DNA of 64,000 nt from Owenweeksia sp963758205 (GCA_963758205.1 CAVWUM010000002.1:372001-436000); one strand, 5' to 3'. Shown: positions 25,439 through 34,765, numbered from the stretch's first letter. The notes: generated from the sequence alone by a model not told the origin. Translations and numbers: made by a program.

Positions 25439-26876
25439 TTATTGGCCCTGGCCCAGTGAAAAGGATGATACGCCATCAAACTGGTATAGGTTTTCTGTCT
25501 TTATAATATCTATATCGGCTATGATGGCTCTGGAAAGAAGTGCTACGATTTCACCTTTATCAACTGGCCGCCCGTTCTTACCCGTAAATCTGCACCTCCA
25601 GTGGTCGGTACAAAAAGTTTCATCAAACCCATTGGGCCACACTTTTATTCCACGGTTAGTTATCATGTTCAACTTAAGGTGTGCACCTTCTATCTGCTGT
25701 AAATTTTCTGCCAGCATATCGGGTTTTGTTCCATCCCAGTGTACAAATACATCAGAGCCAATCAATTCTTTAGCAGCCCTTGTTTTGCGGCTGTACTTTG
25801 GTAAATAAATCGGTGCGCTTTTGGGGTAAAAGGCTTTAGGCAGCTTTACCGGCACTTCTCCCAGATTTTTTATTACCGCCTCTGCAAACTGGTTGGTGGT
25901 CAGTTTTTCAGTACTGATGTTGGGGTCATAAATGTCAAAGGTGTGCTGGCCTTCCTCAATGGTTTTAAGCCATGCATTCTGAATTTTTTCAGCTACATTA
26001 TTCTGCCCTATGTGGTTAAGCATCATAATCGCTCCCTGCAGTAGGCCTGAAGGATTTGCAATATTCTGGTTGGCAATGGTGGGTGCCGAACCGTGTATAG
26101 CCTCAAACATGGCGCAGTTTTCACCTATGTTGGATGAGCCTGCAAGCCCTACCGAACCTGCTATCTGAGCGGCTATGTCCGAAACTATATCGCCATAAAG
26201 GTTAAGCGTTACGATTACGTCAAAATCCTCAGGGCTGTCAGCCAGCTTAGCTGCACCTATATCAATTATCCAGTGATTTGTTTCTATTTCAGGATACTCT
26301 ACAGCAATTTCCTTAAACACGCGGTGGAAAAGCCCATCCGTTTGTTTCATAATGTTATCCTTACTAAAGCAGGTTACCTTTTTGCGGCCATACTGCCTGG
26401 CGTATTCAAAGGCATAGCGTATAATTTTTTCGCACCCGGGGCGGCTGATAAGCTTTAAGCACTGAACCACTTCATCAGTTTGCTGGTGTTCAATCCCTGA
26501 GTATAAGTCCTCCTCATTCTCACGGATAATTACTATATCCATAGCCGGGTGTTTGGTTTTAACAAACGGGCTAAGACTAAGCGTGGGCCTTACATTGGCA
26601 TATAGCCCAAGGGCTTTGCGGGTAGTTACGTTAAGGCTCTTGTAGCCTCCGCCTTGTGGGGTGGTAATTGGCGCCTTAAGAAAAACCTTGTTTTTGCGTA
26701 TTACGTTCCAGGCTTCGGCTGGTATGCCTGAGGTATTGCCGGAGAGGTAAACCTTTTCGCCAATTTCAATTTCATCAATTTCAATTTTGGCACCTGCGGC
26801 CCATAAAATCTTTAGTGTGGCGTCCATAATCTCAGGTTCCGATGCCATCACCTTTTGCTACTGTAATTCGTGTCAT
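25439..26876 (-). CDS. icd: NADP-dependent isocitrate dehydrogenase (Thermus-type), with a one-base frameshift near the start
   Basis: Oxidative decarboxylation of isocitrate in the TCA cycle. Seen: ITTPQGGGYKSLNVTTRKALGL, YANVRP, ENEEDLYSGIEHQQTDE, KDNIMKQTDGLFH, NLYGDIVSDIAAQ, ANPSGLLQGAIMML and a C-terminal extension of about 130 residues typical of the Thermus-like group. The expected N-terminus MTRITVAKGDGIG is encoded from the ATG at 26876 but in a different frame from the rest: one extra base in GGAACC (plus-strand 26835-26840) where GGACC would give GDGIGPEIMDATL. The uninterrupted frame begins only at 26851. Either a real mutation, a frameshifting site or a sequencing error. Confidence 0.9.
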
Positions 26877-26944
26877 TGTTTTGAATTTTTGATGGGACAA
26901 ATCTCCAATCAATAATTCATTAATTTTCATTTATCTTTACAATG

Positions 26945-26960
26945 TTATACATTAATATAA
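26945..26960. promoter_or_regulatory. Candidate LysR-type operator (TTATA-N6-TATAA)
   Basis: A perfect 5-bp dyad, TTATA and TATAA with a 6-bp centre, fits the T-N11-A pattern of LysR-family sites. It lies 3 bp before the LysR ATG in the 87-bp divergent gap with icd, a typical place for autoregulation. Confidence 0.4.
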
Positions 26961-26963
26961 TTT

Positions 26964-27875
26964 ATGAATTACACTTTAAACCAACTACAGATATTTGCTA
27001 AAATATCTGAATTACAAAGTGTTACTAAAGCTTCGGAAGAACTTCATCTTACCCAACCTGCGGTGTCAATTCAGCTTAAAAATTTTCAAAATCAATTTGA
27101 TATTCCCCTTACTGAGGTGGTTGGCAGAAAGCTTTATGTAACCGATTTTGGGAGGGAGATAGCCGAAGCTGCCGAGAAAATTTTGGAACAGGTATATTCC
27201 ATTAATCACAAAACACTCGCCTACAAAGGCCAAATGGCGGGCAGGCTTAAGATTTCAGTAGTATCTACCGGTAAGTATGTAATGCCCTACTTCCTCACCG
27301 GATTTATAAAGCAACACCCCGGTGTGGAGCTGCAAATGGATGTAACCAACAAAACAGAGGTTATTAAAAGTATGGAAAACAACGAGGTGGACTTCTCTCT
27401 CGTATCGATTATTCCTGAAAAATTTCCGGTAGAAAAAGTGGACTTACTGGGTAACAAACTTTACCTGATAGGCAATAAGGAGACGGTACACTCTAAAGTT
27501 TCGAACCTTAAAAAACTTTTTGATGAACTGCCACTGATATATCGCGAGCAAGGCTCGGGTACCAGGCAGGCCATGGAACAATTTATAGCCAAATACCACG
27601 TAACTGCCCAAAAGAAGATGGAACTTACGAGCAATGAAGCTGTGAAACAGGCTGTAATAGCCGGACTGGGTTATTCGATTATGCCTATAATCGGAATTAA
27701 AAGTCACCTGGACAGCGGAATGATGAAAATTATAGAGGTAAAAGGTTTACCGATAGAAACCACCTGGCAGCTAATCTGGCTGAAAAGCAAAAAACTCTCG
27801 CCAGTGGCCCTGGCCTACCTCGATTATGTAAAAGAGCAAAAAGAAAGCATATTGCAACAGTATTTTGAACATTGA
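26964..27875 (+). CDS. LysR-family regulator (CbbR/CmpR-like)
   Basis: DNA-binding regulator. Seen: N-terminal winged helix-turn-helix (residues 1-60) with LNQLQIFAKISELQSVTKASEELHLTQPAVS (key residues LTQPAVSIQL), then an effector domain with GRLKISVVSTGKYVMPY, FIKQHPGVELQMDVTN, and IYREQGSGTRQAMEQF. The last motif is characteristic of the CbbR/CmpR branch, whose members respond to carbon status. Divergent from icd and two genes from sbtA; regulation of these is inference. Length 303 aa. Confidence 0.9.
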   Translation: MNYTLNQLQIFAKISELQSVTKASEELHLTQPAVSIQLKNFQNQFDIPLTEVVGRKLYVTDFGREIAEAAEKILEQVYSINHKTLAYKGQMAGRLKISVVSTGKYVMPYFLTGFIKQHPGVELQMDVTNKTEVIKSMENNEVDFSLVSIIPEKFPVEKVDLLGNKLYLIGNKETVHSKVSNLKKLFDELPLIYREQGSGTRQAMEQFIAKYHVTAQKKMELTSNEAVKQAVIAGLGYSIMPIIGIKSHLDSGMMKIIEVKGLPIETTWQLIWLKSKKLSPVALAYLDYVKEQKESILQQYFEH

Positions 27876-27924
27876 GTTGCAAGCATTGGGATTAATATTG
27901 AGTGAATCAGCATAACTTACCACC

Positions 27925-28413
27925 ATGCTTACTGAATACTTTACTTACCTGAAAACACCCACAGGTACTTTGCAGATTGATACCACTGACAAAGAGGTTA
28001 CGGCAATATCTTTTTTGTTCGAAAAACCAAGACTAGTCGATAATCCAAACCACTTATGCAAGGATGCGGCTTTTCAGCTGAAGGCCTATTTTGCTGAAAA
28101 GCTCACCACATTTGATTTACCGTTAAGGCAGGATGGTACCGAGTTTCAAAATAAGGTGTGGAAAGAGCTAATGGAAATACCATTTGGTAAAACCATTACC
28201 TACGGCCAGTTGGCCGCAAAACTTGGCGATCCTAACTATGTGAGAGCTGTAGGTGCGGCCAATGGAAAAAACCCGCTGGCTATAGTGGTGCCCTGCCACC
28301 GAGTAATTGGAGCCAATGGCAGTTTGGTAGGGTATGCCGGTGGGTTGCCCCGTAAAAAGTGGTTATTACAATTTGAGGGACAGTCCACCAGCGAACAGTT
28401 GGAAATATTTTAA
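27925..28413 (+). CDS. ogt: Methylated-DNA--protein-cysteine methyltransferase
   Basis: Suicide repair enzyme that takes methyl groups from O6-methylguanine. Seen: the DNA-binding helix RAVGAANGKNPLAIVVPCHRVIG with acceptor Cys124 in PCHR, PFGKTITYGQLAAKLG, and GYAGGLPRKKWLLQFE at the C-terminus. Length 162 aa matches the Ogt type without the Ada regulatory domain. Short gap to the LysR gene on the same strand (49 bp), so the two might share a transcript. Confidence 0.93.
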   Translation: MLTEYFTYLKTPTGTLQIDTTDKEVTAISFLFEKPRLVDNPNHLCKDAAFQLKAYFAEKLTTFDLPLRQDGTEFQNKVWKELMEIPFGKTITYGQLAAKLGDPNYVRAVGAANGKNPLAIVVPCHRVIGANGSLVGYAGGLPRKKWLLQFEGQSTSEQLEIF

Positions 28414-28423
28414 AATCTGAAAT

Positions 28424-29953
28424 TTATTGCACTAATACCTTACGATAAAAGGTTTGTTGATTATCCAGGGTAACCTGCAAAGTGTAAAGGCCGGATGATA
28501 TCGTGCCAAACTCAATTGTAGTTGTATAGCCTGAACCTTCTATAACCTGCATCACCCTACCCTGTTGATCCAGTAGCTTTAAGCTGGTGGAGTTATAAAA
28601 CTCCTCAAAATCCAGTTGAAGAAACTCCTTTGCAGGATTTGGAAACATTGAAAATGTAACTTCCTCAAATTCTTCAAACCCTACGGTACCCTGACCGCCT
28701 AAAAAGCGGCCCGCTGTAATTACGTTACTGCTAAAGCTGTTTTCAAAGGTTTGGCCTACCATTACGAGCCTGCCATTGGGTTGTATTACTGCATCAAAGG
28801 CATCATCATCATCACTTCCCATATTTTTAGTTGATATGCCATCAAAGTTGAATGACTTATCCAGGCTACCATCAGAGCGGTAGCGCACTAATGCAAAATC
28901 ACGATTCCAAATACCTTCGGCCTGGCCGGCAGCCAGTATTTTACCATCTCCCAATATGGCTACTGCAACCGCCTTCGCATCACCATTCAGGATTGGCGTG
29001 GTTACCTTTCCATTGCTTCCGAAATTTTGATCAAGGGTACCATCTGCAAGAATCCGGGCCACAGCAAATTGGTAGTCGTTATTTAAATATATATCCCCGG
29101 CCAGCACAATTTTACCATCGGCCTGCTCACTAATAGCGTAGGCAGCGGCATCATTGCCAAAAGGAATTGTTGCAATTCCATTGCCCCCAAAAGGCGTATA
29201 AAACGTGCCATCAGGGTTAAACTGAGCCACTAAAAAATTTCTATCGCCTTGTGCAAAACCACTGCCTACGGCCAATATATTACCACTTTTACTCAGTATA
29301 AGCTTTTCTATTTCGGCACTGCCGCCACCCAGATTAAATTTTACCATACCACTATCTCCAAAAGCCAGGTTGCGGCTACCATTTTCATTATAGCCAAGTA
29401 GCACCCCACTTACACCCGTGCTACTGAAATAAGTATATCCGCCTACTACCATTTTACCATCCGGCATGGCCAAAATAGAATTCCAATAGGAGGAGCCAAA
29501 CCAGCCCTCCCTGTAAACCATACCGGTATCACCAAAGGTTAAATCAAGGCTACCATTTTTATTAAAGCGGTTAATCATAATACCTGATTCTGAATCTCTG
29601 TAGGTTCTTGAAAGCGCCAGTATTTTTCCATCACCTTGCACGGCAACATCCTGAACGGACGGGCCAAAATCAGGAAACTCAATATCCGCTATGCCCAGGG
29701 TGCCAAAAGTTAAATCAGGGTTGCCGTTGCGATCTAACCGTATTACCACGGAACTCACATCATTTCTATTTACCGTGCCTCCAATTACAATTTTGTTATC
29801 GGGCTGAAGGGCTACGCAGGTAGCTCCGTCATCATAACTCAAATCGAGTATAAACTTGCCATCACCATTAAAGGATAGATCGAATTCACCCTCCTGCGAA
29901 AGCAGCAAAAGCGGTAAGAAGAATAGAAGGGCGAGGGTAATTATTTTTTTCAT
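28424..29953 (-). CDS. Delta-60 repeat protein with T9SS sorting domain
   Basis: Secreted or surface protein with tandem delta-60 repeats. Seen: signal peptide ITLALLFFLPLLLLSQ; about seven repeats of about 55-60 residues, each built from DxSFxxDG / ALQPDGKIVxGG elements such as QPDNKIVIGGTVN, QGDGKILALSR, MPDGKMVVGGY, QADGKIVLAGD and LGDGKILAAGQ; then a type A C-terminal sorting domain starting FSMFPNPAKEFLQLDF. The repeat probably forms a beta-propeller. Function unknown. It is 113 bp downstream of the cytolysin-like gene on the same strand. Confidence 0.88.
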   Translation of the reverse strand: MKKIITLALLFFLPLLLLSQEGEFDLSFNGDGKFILDLSYDDGATCVALQPDNKIVIGGTVNRNDVSSVVIRLDRNGNPDLTFGTLGIADIEFPDFGPSVQDVAVQGDGKILALSRTYRDSESGIMINRFNKNGSLDLTFGDTGMVYREGWFGSSYWNSILAMPDGKMVVGGYTYFSSTGVSGVLLGYNENGSRNLAFGDSGMVKFNLGGGSAEIEKLILSKSGNILAVGSGFAQGDRNFLVAQFNPDGTFYTPFGGNGIATIPFGNDAAAYAISEQADGKIVLAGDIYLNNDYQFAVARILADGTLDQNFGSNGKVTTPILNGDAKAVAVAILGDGKILAAGQAEGIWNRDFALVRYRSDGSLDKSFNFDGISTKNMGSDDDDAFDAVIQPNGRLVMVGQTFENSFSSNVITAGRFLGGQGTVGFEEFEEVTFSMFPNPAKEFLQLDFEEFYNSTSLKLLDQQGRVMQVIEGSGYTTTIEFGTISSGLYTLQVTLDNQQTFYRKVLVQ

Positions 29954-30066
29954 GGGTAAGAGGTATTAAGGATCAGGTTTAAGTATAAAGAATCTGAATG
30001 CTGTATTTTTTAGCTATACACAGGCTGATATTTCTATTGACTATAGACTGTTTGCTATCGACTAAA

Positions 30067-31893
30067 TCATAGGTCGTAGGCCGGGGTAAAGCCATTTACA
30101 TTTTCCCACATACAATACTGGGTGCCTTGCTTATTAAAAAATACCAGATAATCAATGTTACCAATATCCAGGTAACATACTGCGCCAAATGCTGTGAATG
30201 GTGCTTTGTTGCCATTTATGGCCAATTCAGGATCGGTAATAGTTTTAGATGGCCCCCAGCCGAACTGGCCTGATTTTGTATTGTAAATGGCATAAGAGTC
30301 TCCGCCCTTATTAAGTACAATCATACCCAAGGGTTTGCTGGAGCTTAAATTGATAAATGCTATACCTGTAATGCCCTGCGCATTAAACGGACAACCACCG
30401 CCAAATACTGACCCGATATTACCTGTGGAACTGTAAAAGGTACTTCCGGCATACATGCGCTGGTAGGTATTTCCATTAAGATCAAAGAAATAAACATCAC
30501 TTGTACCTGAGCTGCTCCTGTAAACTCCCCCTGCCCCTACTGATGGAAGCAAAAGCCCTCCATCAGCCAGATCACTGAGGTTATAAGGCCCGGTAAGTGT
30601 ATTATTATCCTGGCTAATCATAAACCGGTTACCCGCCTTATTGAATAAGGCCACACGATTATAGCGCATATTTACCGCTGCACCTATGGCGCCAAACTCC
30701 TTAACCACACCGGCCCAGTGCGATGTTGCAGCGGGTGGTGTATTACCACTGCCAATAGGCACACAGTTGGTTACATCATATTTATTGGAAAGCTGTACGC
30801 TCACTACTCTGTTATCATACACGCTCCTTACCACATAGCTTACAGGCTTTCCGCTACGAATATCTCCGGCACTGGCCAGTTTATTAACAAGGCTATCCAG
30901 CGTGCTGGCGTCAACCACGGTACGCAGTGTTGCAGAAGCCTCCCCTCCATAAGCAAAAACCTGAATTTTTAGATTGCTGAGTGTGCTCAGGTAACTGGCA
31001 TCAACACTACCACCACCACTTGAGGCGATAGCACTAAAACTTCCGCGGATACCAGCCTCTAAATCAAAACTGGAAGCGGTAGATTCAATAAGCATATAAT
31101 AAGTACGGCCATAGGTTACATCAGAAACATAAGTAGCGGGATTACCCGGCTGTACATATTTGGCCAGATCATCAGGAGTTACCGTTTCAGCAAAAAGCTG
31201 ATCGCGATTGGTGGGTATATCAAAACTCATGGTGTAATAGCTCTGGTTTAGCTGCACCAGGTAGGATGAGTATGATTTATCAGTATTTAGATTGAGGTAG
31301 CCCTCTAACTCCAAAAAGGCATTTTCATAATCAGCCTCTACCGCTAGGGCAAACTGCTGGCGGCTTTGTATATTTTTATAGGTAAAGTTAAAATTGGCGG
31401 GCACCACGCCAGAGGATTGACTGATAATCTGGTTCATAGCATCTGTTATGGTGCTCTTTTTTACTTCAGATACCGTAAAGGATGATTGCTGATTTCCATC
31501 AATAATATCATACGAAATGGTTCCTCCTGCCCTTTCAACTGCTATTACATCAGGAGTTGCTTTGCGCAGAGAGCTGCCCTGCAAAAGGCTGCCCGGGTAA
31601 ATTACATTGGCATTGGGATTAAAGAGTGGAAAACCTCCATCGCCTCCCGCTCCTTTTTTAGCTTCGAGGGTTTTAGTTGTGCATCGCCATCTTTGGCCAT
31701 CTTCGGTTTTTTCGGTTGAGGATGTATCGGTAACCGTTTCTGAGTTTTGCACCGGTTGAAATGAACCTCCATCGGCAATTACCGATTCAAATGACTTTTC
31801 CTGATTTTGATCAGTCGGTTTTTCATCTTTTTTGCAGGTAACCATCAGCAGCAATACTGCCGCAGTTAAGGTAAAGGTGTAGCCTTTTTTCAT
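30067..31893 (-). CDS. Cholesterol-dependent-cytolysin-superfamily lipoprotein with an atypical C-terminal domain
   Basis: Pore-forming toxin relative (thiol-activated cytolysin / CDC-like). Seen: lipoprotein signal with lipobox LMVTC (Cys20); a linker to about residue 90; then a domain 1-3 core (about 95-375) with CDC landmarks NVIYPGSLLQGSSL, PANFNFTYKNI, YYTMSFDIPTNRDQLF, VTYGRTYYMLIEST, FAYGGEAS (the paired Gly) and PVSYVVRSVYDN. After residue 390 there is no domain 4 and no Trp-rich undecapeptide. Instead four repeats occur at about 414, 467, 524 and 583, of the form FxxxGxxYxxx (VALFNKAGNRFM, VYFFDLNGNTYQ, MIVLNKGGDSYA, LVFFNKQGTQYC). Length 608 aa. Pore formation itself is inferred. 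Confidence 0.82.
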   Translation of the reverse strand: MKKGYTFTLTAAVLLLMVTCKKDEKPTDQNQEKSFESVIADGGSFQPVQNSETVTDTSSTEKTEDGQRWRCTTKTLEAKKGAGGDGGFPLFNPNANVIYPGSLLQGSSLRKATPDVIAVERAGGTISYDIIDGNQQSSFTVSEVKKSTITDAMNQIISQSSGVVPANFNFTYKNIQSRQQFALAVEADYENAFLELEGYLNLNTDKSYSSYLVQLNQSYYTMSFDIPTNRDQLFAETVTPDDLAKYVQPGNPATYVSDVTYGRTYYMLIESTASSFDLEAGIRGSFSAIASSGGGSVDASYLSTLSNLKIQVFAYGGEASATLRTVVDASTLDSLVNKLASAGDIRSGKPVSYVVRSVYDNRVVSVQLSNKYDVTNCVPIGSGNTPPAATSHWAGVVKEFGAIGAAVNMRYNRVALFNKAGNRFMISQDNNTLTGPYNLSDLADGGLLLPSVGAGGVYRSSSGTSDVYFFDLNGNTYQRMYAGSTFYSSTGNIGSVFGGGCPFNAQGITGIAFINLSSSKPLGMIVLNKGGDSYAIYNTKSGQFGWGPSKTITDPELAINGNKAPFTAFGAVCYLDIGNIDYLVFFNKQGTQYCMWENVNGFTPAYDL

Positions 31894-31950
31894 CGTACAA
31901 TTATTTTCTGTAAAAGTGCTCTGCCTTGCTTAGGCATCAAAAAAAAGGCG

Positions 31951-31968
31951 GTGGACAAAGGGTGGACA
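31951..31968. promoter_or_regulatory. Direct repeat GTGGACA upstream of the cytolysin-like gene
   Basis: GTGGACA occurs at 31951-31957 and 31962-31968, one helical turn (11 bp) apart, about 60 bp upstream of the start at 31893. Such spacing suits a dimeric regulator, but no regulator is identified. Confidence 0.3.
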
Positions 31969-32031
31969 GGTAGGCAAAATGTACTCGGTAGGCTGCACAA
32001 CTTACATTGCACATCAAGCCACTGCAAAATT

Positions 32032-33930
32032 TTAAAGTCCTATAATATAATCATGCATATTTTCCTCAGATGGTAAATCGAGCTTTTTGCGAAGGCGGTA
32101 GCGGGCTTTTTTAAGTCCATCATCAGAAATATGTAGAATGGAAGCAATCTCTTTATTAGAAAAATTCATTTTAATAAGTGCAAGTAACCTCAGATCATTA
32201 GATGTCAGGTTGTCAAACCGATCATTCATTTGACTCAAAAAATCGGGGTGTACTTCCCTGAATATTTCCATGAATTTATCCCAATCCTGGGTTTGGTTTT
32301 CGGCCCGCTCTATATTTCGCACCAGCTGGTTCATAGCCCCGTCTTCCTCCATTCTTTCGGAAATCTCCTGTAATCTTTCTTTAAAAGAAAGCATCATTTC
32401 ATTCTTTTCGGCAATCATCAGGGCTTGTGTGGTCAGTTCTCTCTTTTTATAGTCCAGCTCGGCCTTCAGCCTTTTTTCTTCCTGAGTTTTGAGGTTGAGT
32501 TGGGCCTGTAAGGTTTTAGCCTGTTCTGCTGCAATCCTGCGGTTGTGTAACATCCTGGTTCGCTGCCGCGAAATAATACCACCGCCCAATACCAGCAGCA
32601 AACCCAAGCCCAGCCCCAGCGCTACTGTCCTGTTTTTCTGGGCGCGGTTTTTTTGATTCAGAGTTTCAATCTCAGCTTGTCCCGCCTTAATTTGCTCCTC
32701 TTTAATGTCCGACTCATATTTAACCTTTAGTTCATTTAATCGTCTTTTAGTTTCCTGCGAAAAAATGCTATCCCCTACGGCCGTGGCCTCGCGGAGGTAT
32801 TTCAATGCTGAGTCGGGCATGTTGCCATATTCATAAGCCTCTGCCAAAGAATTTGCAGCACTTTTATATTCTTCATTAAGCCCAAGCTGTTTATGAATGT
32901 GGTATGATTGTTTTGAATAATTAATTGCCATTTCGGGCTTTTCAATATCCAGGTAAATTCTTGAAAGAAACTCATAGTTATACGCCAGTTGTGACAAAAA
33001 GCTTTGGCCTTGCCCCAAACTATTGGATAATTCAAAATGCTTAATGGCCTCGGTACTCTGGCCAAGCCGATGTAATGCCCTGCCATATTGGGCTTCAGCA
33101 TTCATCCATAAATAGGTTTCATCATCCCGTTTAAAAATGGGTATCACTTTTTCAAGCAGTAGAAGTGCCGTATCGGGTTTTCCCGTAAAAATTAAATCAT
33201 TGGCCAGGTTTAAAGTGGTATAGGCAAAGTTGTGGTCATCATCACTTTCTTCGTAGTGCCGTGCCGCTTTTTTATTATACCTGATGGCTTTAGCCACATC
33301 ACCGGTTACGGCACTGAGGGAGGCTACCTCTACCTGGGCCCTTGCAATAAGATCTTTATCACCCAGTTTCCTAAAAATAGAAATGCCCTCCATATATTTC
33401 TCCATGGCTTCGGTGTAGTTACCCTTCTCCTTAAGTATCTGGCCCATATTAATAGTGGCACGGCCCACACGGCCGGTATCCTTAATTTCTGTAAATACAT
33501 CTCGGGCTTTACCACCGTAGTATAAGGCTGAATCGAGGTTTCCGGCATACAGAAAGTTGGCATTGAGTATAAAATATAGCTCTCCCAGCCTTTTAGGCTT
33601 GCCCTGGCTTATAGCTTTACCGTGATAAATAACCTGCCGGGAAAGGTCAAACTTTCCAAGGCGTATAAGCTTATCAGCAGTTCTTGTTAAATTTTTGAAA
33701 TGAACCTCGTAACTATTTTCCTTTTGCGATTTGGAAATGGCTTTATGCAATAACTCTTCGCAGCCTGCTTCTTCGGCACTGGCACAGTTCAGTACATCAG
33801 TAAAATACTGCGGCAGTTGGCACTGGCCGGTATACGATAGGCATAACACCAGCAGGAATAAGGTTAATCTCATGGCCATTGGTTTTGGAAATCGATCAAA
33901 GCTACTAAACCTTTTATGGTAACGCCCCAT
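32032..33930 (-). CDS. TPR-containing transcriptional regulator with LuxR-type HTH
   Basis: Bacteroidota-type one-component regulator. Seen: N-terminal signal/anchor RLTLFLLVLCLSYTGQ, tetratricopeptide repeats over about residues 60-400 (for example NMGQILKEKGNYTEAMEKY), one membrane helix near 440 (TVALGLGLGLLLVLGGGII), a coiled coil to about 530, and a C-terminal LuxR-like helix-turn-helix with LTSNDLRLLALIKMNFSNKEIASIL. The ATG at 33930 has AGAAGG ahead of it; ATGs at 33879 or 33873 would give a more usual signal peptide. Its stop is 138 bp upstream of the cytolysin-like start, so it may control or precede it. Confidence 0.85.
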   Translation of the reverse strand: MGRYHKRFSSFDRFPKPMAMRLTLFLLVLCLSYTGQCQLPQYFTDVLNCASAEEAGCEELLHKAISKSQKENSYEVHFKNLTRTADKLIRLGKFDLSRQVIYHGKAISQGKPKRLGELYFILNANFLYAGNLDSALYYGGKARDVFTEIKDTGRVGRATINMGQILKEKGNYTEAMEKYMEGISIFRKLGDKDLIARAQVEVASLSAVTGDVAKAIRYNKKAARHYEESDDDHNFAYTTLNLANDLIFTGKPDTALLLLEKVIPIFKRDDETYLWMNAEAQYGRALHRLGQSTEAIKHFELSNSLGQGQSFLSQLAYNYEFLSRIYLDIEKPEMAINYSKQSYHIHKQLGLNEEYKSAANSLAEAYEYGNMPDSALKYLREATAVGDSIFSQETKRRLNELKVKYESDIKEEQIKAGQAEIETLNQKNRAQKNRTVALGLGLGLLLVLGGGIISRQRTRMLHNRRIAAEQAKTLQAQLNLKTQEEKRLKAELDYKKRELTTQALMIAEKNEMMLSFKERLQEISERMEEDGAMNQLVRNIERAENQTQDWDKFMEIFREVHPDFLSQMNDRFDNLTSNDLRLLALIKMNFSNKEIASILHISDDGLKKARYRLRKKLDLPSEENMHDYIIGL

Positions 33931-34141
33931 ATAACCTTCTTTTGAATGAATGGTACAGGTGGTAAGGCAAATGCCCTATTTTACTTCATATTGAAAGCAC
34001 CCAACTATGTGTAAAATACTGACATACAAACTCAAGAGGTGGTTTATCCCCTGTAAGAAACTATTTTGCTGACTAGTCAAAAGCCATGCTCTCTCAATTA
34101 GTTTATATATTGGCTGAACAAATCATCTAAATCTAAATCAC

Positions 34142-34744
34142 ATGAAAAAAATTACACTGCTTTTTGCCTTAGTAGCAATGTTTGCCTTTACTGCGCAAGC
34201 CCAAAAAATCAAGAAACAATCCGGTGACCTCTCAAAAATTAAAGCCGGCTCTACCATGATTGTAAAATTTGACTATACAGGAATGACAGTGGGCAAAAAC
34301 CTTACGGAAGAAGAATATGTGGAGAAAAAAGTTACCGAGTACAATGAAAAGGAAGCTGGCAAAGGTGACAAGTGGAAAGAAGGCTGGGAATCAGCCCGCG
34401 AAAAGCGCTACGAGCCTAAGTTTATGGAGCTTTTTAAAAAGTACAATGGCGGAGTAGTAAAGGTTACAGATGAGGAAGATGCTAAATATACCCTGATTGT
34501 AAAAACCACCTTTACGGAGCCGGGCTATAACATCGGCATTGCCAAACAGGCCGCCTTTATTAACGTGGATTATATTATTGTTGAAACTGCGAACCCTGAA
34601 AAAGTGGTTGCACATTATAGCCAGTCTAAAGTGCCAGGAGCGCAGGCCATGGGTTATGACTTTGACGCGGGTAGCCGTATAGCAGAGTGCTATGCTAAGG
34701 CTGGAAAAACCTTTGCCAAATTTTTTGCAAAAAAAATGAAGTAG
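34142..34744 (+). CDS. Secreted protein of unknown function
   Basis: A 200-residue exported protein I do not recognise. Seen: signal peptide ITLLFALVAMFAFTAQAQ, then a Lys/Glu-rich alpha/beta domain with KAGSTMIVKFDYTGMTVGKN, the helical GWESAREKRYEPKFMELF and strand-rich TLIVKTTFTEPGYN, ending KTFAKFFAKKMK. No cysteines suggesting a lipoprotein. Single gene with its own terminator at 34766; a TATATTGG sequence about 30 bp upstream is a weak -7 element. Confidence 0.75.
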   Translation: MKKITLLFALVAMFAFTAQAQKIKKQSGDLSKIKAGSTMIVKFDYTGMTVGKNLTEEEYVEKKVTEYNEKEAGKGDKWKEGWESAREKRYEPKFMELFKKYNGGVVKVTDEEDAKYTLIVKTTFTEPGYNIGIAKQAAFINVDYIIVETANPEKVVAHYSQSKVPGAQAMGYDFDAGSRIAECYAKAGKTFAKFFAKKMK

Positions 34745-34765
34745 AGCAATAATACTCGAAGTGTT

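Noticed and set aside
28424..29953. Tandem repeats read as a possible CRISPR or DNA satellite
   Set aside because: The periodicity is at protein level (delta-60 repeats) and the DNA copies are diverged.
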